NCBI GenBank assembly: GCA_017557525.1
Contig: JAFYYN010000005.1
Coordinates: forward strand, 1-64,000
DNA: 64,000 bases
Direction of reading: 5' to 3'
Origin: Lachnospiraceae bacterium
GTDB lineage: Bacteria > Bacillota > Clostridia > Lachnospirales > Lachnospiraceae
Shown: positions 55,244 through 63,620 of the stretch, one piece after another
Layout: the number at the start of each line of letters is the position of its first letter
Position numbering within the stretch: the stretch's first letter is position 1
Notes under the pieces: model-generated
Databases searched by the model: none
The model's input: only the letters and a program-made list of their open reading frames with translations
Told to the model about the DNA's origin: nothing
Position numbers and translations under genes: made by a program

Positions 55244-56044
55244 ATGAAAACAGTATTATCAATCGCCGGAAGTGATTCCTGCGGAGGCGCCGGTATTCAA
55301 GCAGATCTTAAAACCATGACGATGAATGGTGTATATGGGATGACCGCCATCACGGCACTCACTGCCCAGAACACGACCGGCGTACGAGCAATTTCAGAAG
55401 TTACTCCTGAGTTTTTAAAACAACAGCTTGATGCTGTATTTGAGGATATTTATCCGGATGCGGTAAAAATCGGGATGGTATCTTCCTCTGAACTTATCAG
55501 GGTGATAGCTGAAAGATTAAAATTCTACGGAGCAAAAAACATTGTAGTGGATCCGGTCATGGTGGCAACGAGCGGCGCAAAGCTTTTACAGGATGAGGCC
55601 ATCGATACACTTACATCATGTTTACTCCCCATAGCAACAGTTACAACTCCCAATATCCCTGAGGCAGAAATACTTTCGGGGATGGAGATTAAAAATGTAG
55701 ATCAGATGCAGGAAGCAGCTGAGCTTATAGGCACAAAGTTTAACTGTGCTGTTTTGCTTAAAGGCGGGCACACGGTAAATGATGCCAATGACCTTTTGTA
55801 TAGAGACAGTGATAAAAAGTTTATCTGGTTTGAGGGAAAGAGAATAAATAACCCTAATACTCACGGAACCGGCTGTACACTGTCTTCGGCAATAGCTTCA
55901 AATCTTGCCAAAGGTTTTGAATTAGAGGATGCAGTAAGAAAGGCAAAAGAGTATATATCCGGTGCGCTTTCGGCAATGCTCGACCTTGGAAAAGGCAGCG
56001 GGCCTATGCAGCACAACTTTGATCTTACAGGTAAATTTGCTTAA
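55244..56044 (+). CDS. thiD: HMP / HMP-phosphate kinase
   Basis: A 266-residue kinase that makes HMP-PP. SIAGSDSCGGAGIQADLKTM is the signature; DPVMVATSGAKLL, LKGGHT and NTHGTGCTLSSAIASNLAKG (catalytic Asp replaced region and anion hole) follow. The start at 55244 follows AAGGAAAGG. A 122-bp gap after thiE holds no clear promoter or terminator. A methyltransferase gene follows by 14 bp. Confidence 0.94.
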   Translation: MKTVLSIAGSDSCGGAGIQADLKTMTMNGVYGMTAITALTAQNTTGVRAISEVTPEFLKQQLDAVFEDIYPDAVKIGMVSSSELIRVIAERLKFYGAKNIVVDPVMVATSGAKLLQDEAIDTLTSCLLPIATVTTPNIPEAEILSGMEIKNVDQMQEAAELIGTKFNCAVLLKGGHTVNDANDLLYRDSDKKFIWFEGKRINNPNTHGTGCTLSSAIASNLAKGFELEDAVRKAKEYISGALSAMLDLGKGSGPMQHNFDLTGKFA

Positions 56045-56058
56045 AGGAGAAAACTAAA

Positions 56059-56757
56059 ATGGAAAAACAGAAATTTGACGGTTATGCAGATAAATACGAT
56101 GAGTGGTTCATGAAAAATGAGAACCTTTTTACAAGCGAGCTTAAGTTATTTGAAAAGGTGCTCGGAGATATAAGCGGAAAGAAGCTTTTATCTGTAGGCT
56201 GTGGCAGCGGTCTCTTTGAAAGTTATATCGACAGCTCCAATATTGACGGCATCGAGCCTTCTGAGGATATGGGAAGGATTGCTGAAAAGCGTGGAGTAAA
56301 GGTGATCAAATATGGTCTTATCGAGGATGTAGAGCTTAAGGATGAATCCTATGACATAATATATTTTAACGGCAGCTCGAGTTATATGGAAAATCTTACT
56401 CCCGTATACGAGAAATGCCTTAAGGCCATAAAGAAAAACGGCAAGCTTATCCTGCTTGACGTACCTAAGGAGAGTGCATTTGGCTTTATGTATCTTTTAG
56501 GAAAAAGCTTAAATACATATGATCACGAGTTTCTTGAGGGCGCAATGCCTGAGTTACCTTATCCTCTTGCGCTTGCTGCTTCAGGAGTTTGGCATACAAC
56601 CGAAGAAAAAATCAATGTATTAAAAGATCTTGGTATAAAGAATTTCAAATTTTATCAGACCCTTGTAAAGAACCCTATGTACACCAACGAAGAACCTGAA
56701 GAGGTTTCAGAGGGATACAAGAGCGGCGGATATGTTGCAATTATTGCTGAGAAATAA
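56059..56757 (+). CDS. Class I SAM methyltransferase in the thiamine salvage cluster
   Basis: A 232-residue methyltransferase. Motif I is LLSVGCGSGLFESY, then DGIEPSEDMGRIAEKRGVKV and DIIYFNGSSSYMEN. AAAGGAG precedes the start, 14 bp after thiD; tenA follows 99 bp later. Methyltransferases are not part of the known salvage pathway. It could act on a thiamine breakdown product or antimetabolite, or be an unrelated passenger. The substrate is unknown. Confidence 0.85.
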   Translation: MEKQKFDGYADKYDEWFMKNENLFTSELKLFEKVLGDISGKKLLSVGCGSGLFESYIDSSNIDGIEPSEDMGRIAEKRGVKVIKYGLIEDVELKDESYDIIYFNGSSSYMENLTPVYEKCLKAIKKNGKLILLDVPKESAFGFMYLLGKSLNTYDHEFLEGAMPELPYPLALAASGVWHTTEEKINVLKDLGIKNFKFYQTLVKNPMYTNEEPEEVSEGYKSGGYVAIIAEK

Positions 56758-56856
56758 GAAGTTAATAATATTGCCTTTGAATTTATTATATGGGATAAAT
56801 AAGAATAATAAATCCATTGATTAAAAATATACAGAAAGCAGGGAAGTAATTATATA

Positions 56857-57507
56857 ATGAAAATAACAGATACATTATTTAATAAAGTTGAGGCACTTTG
56901 GGAAAAGGCAGCAGAAAAAGAATTTCTGATTAAGATGGCAGACGGATCCTTGGAAAATGACAGATATTCAAGGTATATGCTTCAGGATTATTATTATCTT
57001 CTTGAGTACAAGGATATCCTAGGGAGACTACTTAAATTATCGGATGACAGTGAGGTAACAGACTTCTTGAAAATGGCTGTAGACGTTACAGTATTTGAAA
57101 TAGAGAACGTACATCTGCCTGCTATGAAGAAGCTTGGAATATCAGAGGATGAAATAAAGAATACCGGTAAAAACCAGGTAGTAGCTGATTATGTAAAGTT
57201 TTACAATGATACGATTGATAAGAGTGGTCTTATAGGTGGTTTTACTGCTCTGCTCCAGTGTTGCTGGAACTATGCTTATCTTGGAGAAAAGCTATGCGCG
57301 AAGTATGGAGAGCAGATAGAAAAATCCTACTACAAATTCTGGTTTGACACATATACCTCTAAAGAGTATGTGGAGACAAATGAGAAGTGGCAGAGCCTCG
57401 TAAATAAGATAACCGCAGACGTGGACGATAAGACGAAGGAAACCTTGTGTCAGATTTTTAAAACCTGTGCAGAGTTTGAAAATAAATTCTGGGATGCATT
57501 TATCTGA
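56857..57507 (+). CDS. tenA: TenA family aminopyrimidine aminohydrolase (thiaminase II)
   Basis: A 216-residue TenA that hydrolyses aminomethyl-HMP (from degraded thiamine) to HMP for ThiD. Active-site residues are in place: Asp44 and Tyr47 in MLQDYYYLL, Cys135 in LLQCCWNYAYLG, Tyr139, and Glu206 in CAEFENKFW. The positions equal those in Bacillus subtilis TenA (Asp44, Cys135), which supports the TenA_C class. The ribosome site (GGGAAG) is distant. It sits at the end of the thiamine cluster. Confidence 0.92.
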   Translation: MKITDTLFNKVEALWEKAAEKEFLIKMADGSLENDRYSRYMLQDYYYLLEYKDILGRLLKLSDDSEVTDFLKMAVDVTVFEIENVHLPAMKKLGISEDEIKNTGKNQVVADYVKFYNDTIDKSGLIGGFTALLQCCWNYAYLGEKLCAKYGEQIEKSYYKFWFDTYTSKEYVETNEKWQSLVNKITADVDDKTKETLCQIFKTCAEFENKFWDAFI

Positions 57508-57523
57508 TAGGAGAAAATACGCA

Positions 57524-58969
57524 ATGGCTACAAAGAAAAAGGAAAATGCGTCAAAGCGTCTGGCTGACTTTATAAAAAAAGCAGTATCACCTTATCATAC
57601 GGTGGAGGAGTCAAGAAAACTCTTAGAAACTGCCGGGTACAAGAAGCTGGAGCTTACTGAAGACTGGAAAATAGAGCAGGGTGGGAAATATTACGTGGTT
57701 CCGTTCAAGACATCACTGTTTGCTTTTAATATACCGGAGAATAAAACTGGGGAATTATCAGGTGCAAAACGTAAGGAAAGCGCTTGCATAATGAATGGTT
57801 CCATCCATATCGCAGCCGCACACACAGATTTCCCGTGTCTTCATATAAAGCCCGTAGCAGAGCTTGAGCAAAGGGGATATCTGCGTATAAACACAGAAGT
57901 ATATGGTGGTCCGATACTTAATACATGGCTTGACAGACCGTTGTCCATAGCAGGCCGTGTGCTTTTAAAGAGCGATGATATATACGCACCACGTGAAGTC
58001 ATGGTGGACGTTAAGCGTCCGGTACTTACCATACCAAATCTTGCAGTGCATTATAACAGGGATGTAAATGACGGCGTAAAGCTTACCAAACAGAATGATA
58101 TGCTGCCGTTGCTTGGTATGCTTAACGACAAGCTGAATAAGGATTCTTACTTTGTGGATATGCTTGCCAAGGAAATTAAGGAGAAAAAGGAAAATATCCT
58201 TGATTTCGATCTTATTGTTTATAATGCCGAGGAACCTGCATTTATTGGATTAAATAAAGAGATGCTTTCATCCCCGAGACTTGATAATATCACATCATGT
58301 CTGGCACTTGTGGAAGGGTTGATAAATGCGGGTGGAGCAGAGGGCTCCATAAGCATTGGCGATAAAGCAAAATCAACTGTAAAGACAGGCAAAATAGAAA
58401 AAGAAGCTGCATATCGCAAAAATACCAGTATTAACCTCATTGCCCTTTTTGATAATGAAGAAATAGGTTCCGAGACTAAACAGGGAGCTGATTCTGAGCT
58501 TTTAAGACTTGTCTTAAGAAAAATATATAAGAGTTCAGCATGGTTAGAAAAATTTAGCGCAGATGAAATTACACTCGATACCGACTTAAGAAACGGTTTC
58601 CTCTTAAGTGTTGATGTGGCACATGCACTTCATCCGGCAAAGGGAGAAAAATACGATCCTGTCAACAACATGCGTATGGGTGACGGAGTAACTCTGAAGC
58701 TCAGTGCTAATCAGAGATATACCTATGACGGCGTAGCAGTTGCAAGTATTCAGCAGCTCTGTGATAAATATGGCATAAAGTATAAGAAATTCGTAAACAA
58801 TTCCGATATGCCCGGGGGAGGTACTTTGGGACCAATTATTTCATCCCATCTTCCGATGTATACTGTTGATATCGGTGTTCCGATACTCGCCATGCACTCT
58901 GCAAGAGAACTAATGGGTGCATCCGATCAGGATGAACTGGTGAATCTGATCACGGCATTTTTTAACTGA
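57524..58969 (+). CDS. M18 family aspartyl aminopeptidase-like metallopeptidase
   Basis: A 481-residue dinuclear zinc aminopeptidase of family M18. Metal and catalytic residues are seen in AAHTDFPCL, NTWLDRPLSIAGRV, FDNEEIGSETKQGAD, SVDVAHALHP and MHSARELMGASD. The start at 57524 follows AGGAG with 10 nt spacing. It is 16 bp after tenA and probably co-transcribed, though with no clear link to thiamine. A cytosolic role in peptide recycling is expected. Confidence 0.93.
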   Translation: MATKKKENASKRLADFIKKAVSPYHTVEESRKLLETAGYKKLELTEDWKIEQGGKYYVVPFKTSLFAFNIPENKTGELSGAKRKESACIMNGSIHIAAAHTDFPCLHIKPVAELEQRGYLRINTEVYGGPILNTWLDRPLSIAGRVLLKSDDIYAPREVMVDVKRPVLTIPNLAVHYNRDVNDGVKLTKQNDMLPLLGMLNDKLNKDSYFVDMLAKEIKEKKENILDFDLIVYNAEEPAFIGLNKEMLSSPRLDNITSCLALVEGLINAGGAEGSISIGDKAKSTVKTGKIEKEAAYRKNTSINLIALFDNEEIGSETKQGADSELLRLVLRKIYKSSAWLEKFSADEITLDTDLRNGFLLSVDVAHALHPAKGEKYDPVNNMRMGDGVTLKLSANQRYTYDGVAVASIQQLCDKYGIKYKKFVNNSDMPGGGTLGPIISSHLPMYTVDIGVPILAMHSARELMGASDQDELVNLITAFFN

Positions 58970-59009
58970 TCCGCAGACTAATTGGCGATAGCAGGTAGTA
59001 AAAAACACC

Positions 59010-59038
59010 TTGACAAATCCTGCCGAATGATATATGAT
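59010..59038 (+). promoter_or_regulatory. Promoter of the CaCA exchanger leader
   Basis: A perfect TTGACA (59010-59015), 17-bp spacer and TATGAT (59033-59038). Confidence 0.8.
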
Positions 59039-59047
59039 ACAGTTGCT

Positions 59048-59132
59048 TTGAGGGAGTAATTAGCGTATACGTGGGAAAGTCAACAACACTGTCCGTTTAG
59101 TCGGTCTGGCTTACCTTAAATGATGAGACTCA
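59048..59132 (+). ncRNA. yybP-ykoY (Mn2+) riboswitch-like element
   Basis: The leader has GAGGGAGTAATTAGCG, AAAGTCAACA and, 50 nt later, AATGATGAGACTCA. These match the conserved GGGAGTA, GTCAACA and AUGAGACC segments of the manganese-sensing yybP-ykoY family, with P1 formed by TGAG/CTCA. The 3' strand of P1 overlaps the left arm of the terminator at 59131, so ligand binding would prevent termination. Such elements often precede cation transporters. Confidence 0.7.
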
Positions 59133-59165
59133 TGCATGGCTTTTTGTCGTGCATGGGTTTTTTAT
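59131..59165 (+). terminator. Terminator of the Mn-riboswitch-like leader
   Basis: CATGCATGGC (59131-59140) pairs with GTCGTGCATG (59146-59155), loop TTTTT, then GGTTTTTTAT. Confidence 0.88.
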
Positions 59166-59274
59166 ATGTTAAAACCCAAGTTCATGGCAATTATACCAGA
59201 TAACCATATTGGATTTTGGTTTAAAAGGTCTTCGGTATATAAAAAACTCAATATCAGGAGGTGGCGGCCTTTGG

Positions 59275-59298
59275 ATGAATATTGAGGAATACGAATAA
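59275..59298 (+). CDS. Possible leader micro-ORF
   Basis: AGGAGG at 59256-59261 is followed by an ATG at 59275 (13 nt away) encoding MNIEEYE and a TAA that touches the AAAGGAG site of the exchanger gene. A TTG at 59271 opens another four-codon frame. It could couple translation to the exchanger, or be chance. Confidence 0.25.
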   Translation: MNIEEYE

Positions 59299-59314
59299 AG
59301 GAGAGGTACGAAGG

Positions 59315-60385
59315 ATGAAAAAGTCTGAGATTTTGATGGATTTCTGTCTGATTCCGATACTGCTGATCGTAAATTTCTGTGTCGGAGGAACACTTCCGGC
59401 AGCAGTCATGCTGGCTGTAGGTATCGTTCTTATTGTAAAGGGCGGAGATGTGTTTGTTGATGCAGCCACATGGATAGCCGAGGTATCAGGTATACCTAAG
59501 CTGATAGTAGGAGCTACGGTAGTAAGTCTTGCAACTACTTTGCCCGAGCTTCTTGTATCGGCTATGGCGGCACATGAAGGTAAGGTTGACATGGCTATCG
59601 GTAATGCCATCGGCAGTGTTACAGCCAATACGGGTCTTATAATGGCAATAGGTATTATCTGTATACCTGCCGCAATAAAGAGAAAGGATTACATGTTAAA
59701 ATCCCTTCTTATGCTTGGCGCAGCTATTATAATAGTTGTAGTCGGCAGCTTTGCAAAGGCAGGAAAGATTGACGGTATCGATACAGTTACGAGTATTCTC
59801 CTGATTGTTATCTTTGTTATTGCTATGGTTGACAATATCCGTGCAGCTGTAAAGGCTGTAAAGGGTGGTAAAGAAGAGAAACTCGGACCGGAGTCAAAAA
59901 CAAAAGCAGTTATCTTTTCAAATATATTAAAGTTCATACTTGGTGCACTGGCTATAGTTTTTGGTGCAGACCTGCTGGTTGATAAAGGTAGCATTATTGC
60001 TACATCCTTAGGCATCAGCGAAAGAGTTATTTCTGTAACTATCATAGCTATCGGAACATCTCTGCCTGAGCTTGTTACTACCATTACCGCAGTTATCAAA
60101 AAGCAGTCATCACTTGGCGTTGGAAATATCATCGGCGCCAATATCATGGACCTCACATTTATCATGCCGATATGTAACCTCATTTCAGGTAAACCTCTTC
60201 CGGTTGCTGAGTCTGTAGCCATGATCGACTTCCCTGCATGTCTTATAATAGGTGTGGTTGCTGTCATACCGATGCTTATAACCAAGAAATTTACCAGGGC
60301 TCAGGGCGGAGTAATGCTGCTGCTCTATGCCGTATATTTGGTGATGACTGTACTTGGTGTAGAAAAACTTGCAAGCATGTTTTGA
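59315..60385 (+). CDS. CaCA family Na+/Ca2+ antiporter-type cation exchanger
   Basis: A 356-residue membrane protein with about ten helices and the two alpha-repeats of the calcium/cation antiporter superfamily: IVGATVVSLATTLPELLVSA..GNAIGSVTANTG, and VTIIAIGTSLPELVTTITA..GNIIGANIMD. A central charged loop (VKGGKEEKLGPESKTK) divides the halves. The start at 59315 is set by AAAGGAGAGG. The manganese-type riboswitch upstream suggests the substrate may include Mn2+. Confidence 0.9.
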   Translation: MKKSEILMDFCLIPILLIVNFCVGGTLPAAVMLAVGIVLIVKGGDVFVDAATWIAEVSGIPKLIVGATVVSLATTLPELLVSAMAAHEGKVDMAIGNAIGSVTANTGLIMAIGIICIPAAIKRKDYMLKSLLMLGAAIIIVVVGSFAKAGKIDGIDTVTSILLIVIFVIAMVDNIRAAVKAVKGGKEEKLGPESKTKAVIFSNILKFILGALAIVFGADLLVDKGSIIATSLGISERVISVTIIAIGTSLPELVTTITAVIKKQSSLGVGNIIGANIMDLTFIMPICNLISGKPLPVAESVAMIDFPACLIIGVVAVIPMLITKKFTRAQGGVMLLLYAVYLVMTVLGVEKLASMF

Positions 60386-60420
60386 GTTGAGTATCCGTGA
60401 TCGACTTACCATTGGACCTT

Positions 60421-60513
60421 AAGCCTTCCCCTTGAGGGGATATATCGCAACACGAAGTGCTGCGATGCCCTCCCTGGCGAAGGGAAGGTGCCCGAAGGGC
60501 GGATGAGGTGTTG
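60421..60513 (+). repeat. Palindromic repeat family A, composite copy
   Basis: AAGCCTTCCCCTTGAGGGG is followed by an inserted hairpin (ATCGCA..CACGAAGTG..TGCGAT), then CCCTCCCTGGCGAAGGGAAGG, GCCCGAAGGGC and GGATGAGGTG. It lies between the exchanger and the DUF4250 gene. Confidence 0.8.
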
Positions 60514-60545
60514 TCTTCATAATCGATTGTAGAAAGGTGAAAATT

Positions 60546-60722
60546 ATGTATCTTCCATCAGATCCCAATATACTACTCAGCGTGATAAACACAAAATTGC
60601 GGGATGAATATCCATCTCTCGATGATTTATGTGATTCCCTTGACATTGATAAAGAAGACCTGACAGCAAAACTAAAATCAGGCGGTTTTAAATATAATGC
60701 TTCATTAAATCAATTTGAATAA
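60546..60722 (+). CDS. DUF4250 family small protein
   Basis: A 58-residue protein of the DUF4250 family, common in Clostridia: LPSDPNILLSVINTKLRDEY, then LDDLCDSLDIDKEDL and GFKYNASLNQFE. The start at 60546 follows AAAGGTG; the GTG at 60537 is part of the ribosome site. The family looks like a small helical protein; the function is unknown. Confidence 0.85.
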   Translation: MYLPSDPNILLSVINTKLRDEYPSLDDLCDSLDIDKEDLTAKLKSGGFKYNASLNQFE

Positions 60723-60739
60723 ACAAAATAAAGATCGGT

Positions 60740-60798
60740 CAATCAGAGGGACGGTTCTGCGATTGAAATTTTTCAATCACAGAACCGTCCCTCTGGTT
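60740..60798. repeat. Inverted pair of family B repeats
   Basis: Two copies face each other: 60745-60769 pairs with 60772-60796 over 25 nt with one mismatch and a 2-nt loop. It forms the longest hairpin in the window. The stretch 60723-61051 also holds a family A repeat and the GH51 promoter, and no gene. Confidence 0.9.
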
Positions 60799-60804
60799 TA
60801 TCTA

Positions 60805-60853
60805 GGCTTCCCCTTGAGGGGAAGCTGTCTGCGAAGCAGACTGATGAGGTGTC
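60805..60853 (+). repeat. Palindromic repeat family A, intact copy
   Basis: AGGCTTCCCCTTGAGGGGAA, then GCTGTCTGCGAAGCAGACTG and ATGAGGTGT. Three parts: a CTTCCCC/GGGGAAG stem, a GTCTGC-GAA-GCAGAC stem and the GATGAGGTG tail. It is the reference copy for this window. Confidence 0.88.
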
Positions 60854-60919
60854 AAAGTTTATATCCGCAACAATTAACAAATATAAAGCAATTAAATGAA
60901 TGAAATAAATCTTTTCAAA

Positions 60920-60951
60920 TGCTATACTTTTAGTATAACGATTTACTAAAA
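60920..60951 (+). promoter_or_regulatory. Promoter and operator-like palindromes of the GH51 gene
   Basis: TGCTATACT (60920-60928) is an extended -10. It overlaps the palindrome TATACT-TTT-AGTATA (60923-60937), and TTTTAGTA (60928-60935) is inverted as TACTAAAA (60944-60951). A repressor binding here would block initiation, as expected for a sugar-inducible gene. Confidence 0.55.
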
Positions 60952-61051
60952 TTGTTTTTGTATTGGGAATTGCATGGATAATAAAGAATCTGTGCAAAGA
61001 TTGTCATTCTGAAAAAATGGATGACGAAATGCATATTTACAGGAGGAGAGT

Positions 61052-62647
61052 ATGGCAAAAATTACAGTACATCCGAGCTTCGAGATCGGAGAAATTTCAA
61101 ACAGGCTTTTTTCTGCATTCTTAGAGCCCATCGGGACTATGGTAAACGGGTTTATGTATAACCCTAAGCATCCTACTGCTGACGAGCAGGGCTTTAGAGG
61201 GGATGTTATTAATGCGTTAAAGGCAACAGGACTTCCGGCAGTACGTCTTCCCGGCGGAAATTTTGTATCCGCATGGCAGTGGAAGGATTCAATCGGACCT
61301 AAGTCTGAAAGAAAGGTACATCTGGACCCGGCATGGTATCAGTATATTCCTAATGATGTAGGACATGACGAGTATCTTCAGTGGGCAGAAAAGATAAATA
61401 CAGAGCCTCTTTATACGATAAATATGGGTACCGGCACAATGCAGGATGCTATGGATCTTGTTGAGTATACCAACTTTGAGGGCGGCTCATACTGGTCAGA
61501 TCTTCGTAAGAAAAACGGTCATGAGGCTCCCTACAAGGTTAAGATGTACTACCTCGGAAACGAGATGGACGGTCACTGGCAGTTAGGCTCATGGGAAGGC
61601 AACCCTGACGGCTACGGCTTCAGATGCCAGGAAACCTCAAAGGCTATCAAGTGGATAGACGCATCTATCGAGACAGGTGTATGCGGATCTTCAGCCATAT
61701 TTATGGATCACTATCCCACATGGGATGAAAAGGTACTTGACCAGTGCTATGACACTGTTGACTATCTTTCAATCCATCATTATCACAGTGCTCCGCCTTC
61801 GGATGTAAAGGCACTACTCGGCGGTTCACTCTACTATGAGGACTTTATCAATCAGGAAGCAGCCATGATAGATTTTGTTGCGGCAAAGCACAGATCGCCT
61901 AAAAAGGTTATGATCTCCTTTGATGAGTACGGCTGCATGATGCGTGAAAACAGTCCTCTTAATCCCGGATGGGGCCGTTATAACATGGCTCGTTCACATT
62001 TCAGGTTCAACCCCGAAAGACCTTATATCCTTCATGATCCTGATAAGATGAAGCACTTTATGTTCCCCGGCCGAGAAATCCTTCATATGCTGTCATTTAT
62101 TTCTGTACAGCTTGCATTCCTTCGTCATGCCGACAGAGTTAAGATCGGCTGTATGACAGGCGGTTTAGGCGCTCTTTGCGCATCTGATCATGACAATGTT
62201 TGGAAGACGGCATCTCACTATGCATATATGCAGATGTTAAAGTATGCAAAGGGTACATCCATGAGGACTGCAGTTGAGTCAGATACCTATGACATGCCAG
62301 GTTATGCTATCGACGATACCTCACAGTACACAGGCAAGGAAGGCGTTAACTACATAGACTCCGCATCTGCATGGGATAAGAAAAACAACACCCTTACAGT
62401 ATTTGCTATCAACCGTAATGAAAATGAGAGCTACGGCTTAAATGTTGATATCAAGGGCTTTGAGGGCTACACAAACGTTGAGCATTTCGAAACCTTCTGT
62501 ACCGATGAAGAACTTGATAAGGTAAGCTCCGTAGATAACCAGGAAATGTTCGTACCTAAGAAGAATACTACAGGAGAGTTTAAGGACGGCGTTTACTCCG
62601 TAAGTGTAAAGCCCCTTTCATGGAATATGTTTGTTTTCCAGAAATAA
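61052..62647 (+). CDS. GH51 alpha-L-arabinofuranosidase
   Basis: A 531-residue family 51 glycosidase removing arabinose side chains from arabinoxylan or arabinan fragments. The acid/base Glu171 is in YYLGNEMDGHW and the nucleophile Glu292 in MISFDEYGCM; VRLPGGNFVSAWQWKDSIGP is the substrate-binding signature. There is no signal peptide, so it is cytosolic. AGGAGGAG precedes the start. It has its own promoter with palindromes. The GH39 enzyme at 45189 probably acts on the same imported oligosaccharides. Confidence 0.94.
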   Translation: MAKITVHPSFEIGEISNRLFSAFLEPIGTMVNGFMYNPKHPTADEQGFRGDVINALKATGLPAVRLPGGNFVSAWQWKDSIGPKSERKVHLDPAWYQYIPNDVGHDEYLQWAEKINTEPLYTINMGTGTMQDAMDLVEYTNFEGGSYWSDLRKKNGHEAPYKVKMYYLGNEMDGHWQLGSWEGNPDGYGFRCQETSKAIKWIDASIETGVCGSSAIFMDHYPTWDEKVLDQCYDTVDYLSIHHYHSAPPSDVKALLGGSLYYEDFINQEAAMIDFVAAKHRSPKKVMISFDEYGCMMRENSPLNPGWGRYNMARSHFRFNPERPYILHDPDKMKHFMFPGREILHMLSFISVQLAFLRHADRVKIGCMTGGLGALCASDHDNVWKTASHYAYMQMLKYAKGTSMRTAVESDTYDMPGYAIDDTSQYTGKEGVNYIDSASAWDKKNNTLTVFAINRNENESYGLNVDIKGFEGYTNVEHFETFCTDEELDKVSSVDNQEMFVPKKNTTGEFKDGVYSVSVKPLSWNMFVFQK

Positions 62648-62671
62648 TCTTACAGGAGGATGATATATTAT

Positions 62672-62713
62672 ATGAGTAAATCATGGTTAGGGTCGAAAAA
62701 TCTATACTTTTGA
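62672..62713 (+). CDS. Micro-ORF after the GH51 gene, possibly a truncated gene start
   Basis: AGGAGG (62654-62659) precedes an ATG at 62672 encoding MSKSWLGSKNLYF. Right after it, GGTTAGGGT (62685-62693) is inverted as ACCCTAACC (62715-62723), partly inside the ORF. It may be the remnant of a following gene lost by deletion, with the inverted repeat acting as terminator. Confidence 0.35.
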   Translation: MSKSWLGSKNLYF

Positions 62714-62762
62714 CACCCTAACCCAATATTATGAATTATCTTATTATTCTTGATTGAAAACA

Positions 62763-62791
62763 TTGTATTCTGACAAAACATATGGTAAAAT
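62763..62791 (+). promoter_or_regulatory. Promoter before the orphan gene
   Basis: TTGTAT (62763-62768), 17-bp spacer, TAAAAT (62786-62791) with TGG before it. A very similar stretch lies at 63621-63648. Confidence 0.6.
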
Positions 62792-62819
62792 GAGTCCCAT
62801 AAAGTTGGGACTCATTTTT
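62789..62819 (+). terminator. Terminator hairpin overlapping the orphan gene promoter
   Basis: AATGAGTCCC (62789-62798) pairs perfectly with GGGACTCATT (62807-62816), then TTT. The left arm overlaps the -10 box, so upstream transcripts are stopped but the local transcript lacks the arm. Confidence 0.7.
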
Positions 62820-62847
62820 CATGAACAGCTTTTGGATTGAGGTTATT

Positions 62848-63573
62848 ATGGAGAATTCAAATAATTTAAACAGACTGTTTTATTTTCAATTCCATGATTA
62901 TATGTATGAGCAGGGATTCGTATTTGTAAAAAAATATAACATATTTATGAAATGTATAAACAAACTGTTGCTACAGTATATATTTCCTGAGAGATTATTT
63001 TCTTACACGAAAGGAAATGTATGCTTTGCTATTGCAGGTTCAATACGGTCAGTATATTCAGATTCTTTTGAAAAAAAGAATCTGATTACGGAAACTATAA
63101 GAAATAATAATTGTTTATGTAAAAAAGGGGAGGTTGATGCCAAATCTGATTTTGAATATAATGATGAAAATGCTGAGAGTGTAATGAAAATGGCATTTGA
63201 GGAAGCAAAAATGGGTATTCTGTCTCTCTTTGATGAAGTTACCGAAATCAACCAATATTTTGACTATTGTAAATATATTAATCCTCTGCAGATTTTTGGC
63301 GCTACAAGCTTTAGAGGTGATTCATTATCATTGATAGTCTATAATGATAAAGATGATATGATAGATGTGCTTAGTAAAACACTAGAAAGGCTAGGCATTG
63401 ATAAACATAATGAAAAACTTTACAAATTGTATTATTCTTCTTTAGTTGAAGATATAGCAGGCGAACGAGACAAAGTCTTTAACAATCCTGAATTATACGC
63501 TTGCGCAATGAAGGAAGCCGAAAGACGTAAAACTGCTAATCTTGAAATATTAAAGCAGAATGGTCTCTTGTAA
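62848..63573 (+). CDS. Orphan AT-rich gene, unknown function
   Basis: A 241-residue protein with no signal peptide or membrane segment. It is rich in Asn, Lys, Tyr and Phe (NRLFYFQFHDYMYEQGFVFV at the start) and has an acidic middle (EYNDENAESVMKMAFEEAKM). The start at 62848 follows GAGG with 5 nt spacing; the ATG at 62821 touches the terminator. The gene is clearly more AT-rich than its neighbours, pointing to recent acquisition. I do not recognise a family; immunity or contact-system proteins are possible but unproven. Confidence 0.65.
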   Translation: MENSNNLNRLFYFQFHDYMYEQGFVFVKKYNIFMKCINKLLLQYIFPERLFSYTKGNVCFAIAGSIRSVYSDSFEKKNLITETIRNNNCLCKKGEVDAKSDFEYNDENAESVMKMAFEEAKMGILSLFDEVTEINQYFDYCKYINPLQIFGATSFRGDSLSLIVYNDKDDMIDVLSKTLERLGIDKHNEKLYKLYYSSLVEDIAGERDKVFNNPELYACAMKEAERRKTANLEILKQNGLL

Positions 63574-63620
63574 TTTTTTATAAAAGATATGGAGTATCTT
63601 GTTATTCCTGTTTGAAAATA

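Noticed and set aside
59689-60285. 198-codon minus-strand open frame in the CaCA exchanger
   Set aside because: Antisense of the alpha-repeat coding region; no supporting signals.
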